Shown here: positions 63,976-64,000 of the stretch, piece by piece
How positions within the stretch are numbered: the stretch's first letter is position 1
Layout: the number at the start of each line of letters is the position of its first letter
DNA from: Lunatimonas salinarum
Lineage (GTDB): Bacteria; Bacteroidota; Bacteroidia; Cytophagales; Cyclobacteriaceae
DNA length: 64,000 nucleotides
NCBI RefSeq assembly: GCF_017811155.1
Contig: NZ_JACVCV010000005.1
Coordinates: 248,001-312,000 of the forward strand
Direction: 5' to 3'
The notes under the pieces: model-generated
What the model saw: the letters and a program-made list of their open reading frames with translations, nothing else
Told to the model about the DNA's origin: nothing
Databases searched by the model: none
Program-made: the position numbers and the translations under genes

Positions 63976-64000
63976 ATACTTTACCCAAATAGGGTATAAT

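Noticed and set aside
1-64000. CRISPR arrays, tRNA/rRNA genes, insertion sequences and prophage
   Set aside because: No regularly spaced repeats, cloverleaf-like or rRNA-like stretches, transposase or phage genes were recognised on either strand by reading; a dedicated search could still find a divergent RNA gene.

Overview
The window reads as chromosomal DNA of a Bacteroidota, most likely a Cytophagia/Cyclobacteriaceae-type marine or soil bacterium. The support is a SusC/SusD pair, TonB-dependent receptors with an N-terminal carboxypeptidase-regulatory-like domain, a type IX secretion sorting domain, DUF4221, DUF4202 and Lacal_2735 family proteins, a UpxY/NusG-like antiterminator, and promoters of the Bacteroidota form TTG-N~20-TAnnTTTG. 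This is inferred from gene families. No rRNA, tRNA, CRISPR array, prophage or insertion sequence was seen.

Layout. 0-6.1 kb: a signalling block on the plus strand with three related histidine kinases (the first cut by the window edge), a stand-alone Rcp1-type receiver, a REC-PAS protein ending in a kinase dimerisation domain without ATPase, and a DUF4202 protein. 6.4-15.1 kb: an outer-membrane barrel protein, a GH43 lipoprotein, then on the minus strand a response regulator, histidine kinase and TonB-dependent receptor, and a DUF4221 lipoprotein. 15.4-24.9 kb: a polysaccharide-utilisation-like region with two sulfatases and a PhoD phosphatase divergent from a SusC/SusD pair. 25-28 kb: an MFS transporter, a tiny membrane ORF, a CrtA-like carotenoid oxygenase and a GluQ-RS-like protein. 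28-35.8 kb: a secreted propeller/toroid protein, an exported Gfo/Idh/MocA oxidoreductase, a large PVC-type cytochrome and an exported TIM-barrel isomerase. 35.9-53.9 kb: an exopolysaccharide locus on the minus strand, with GDP-fucose synthesis (manC, gmd, fcl), Wza/Wzz-type export, Wzx, Wzy, glycosyltransferases, a TupA-like ATP-grasp protein, two adjacent nucleotidyltransferase-fold proteins, a UDP-uronate epimerase-like protein and a WecA/TagO-type initiating transferase. 54.2-64 kb: the antiterminator (divergent from that locus), a GH15 enzyme, a DUF6600-like protein, a Lacal_2735 protein, a MORN-repeat protein, a FabH-like synthase with an unknown partner, a T9SS cargo protein and an MBL-fold hydrolase.

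How they work together. The exopolysaccharide genes form a nearly complete Wzx/Wzy pathway for a fucose-containing polymer. The sulfatase/SusCD region would capture and desulfate an external glycan. The exported oxidoreductase, cytochrome and isomerase suggest oxidative sugar processing outside the cytoplasm. Two regulatory observations stand out. A 17-bp tandem-repeat operator occurs at the same distance from a -7 element upstream of both the response regulator gene and the TonB receptor gene next to it. An inverted-repeat element plus an identical 18-nt block sits in front of two otherwise unrelated genes about 5 kb apart.
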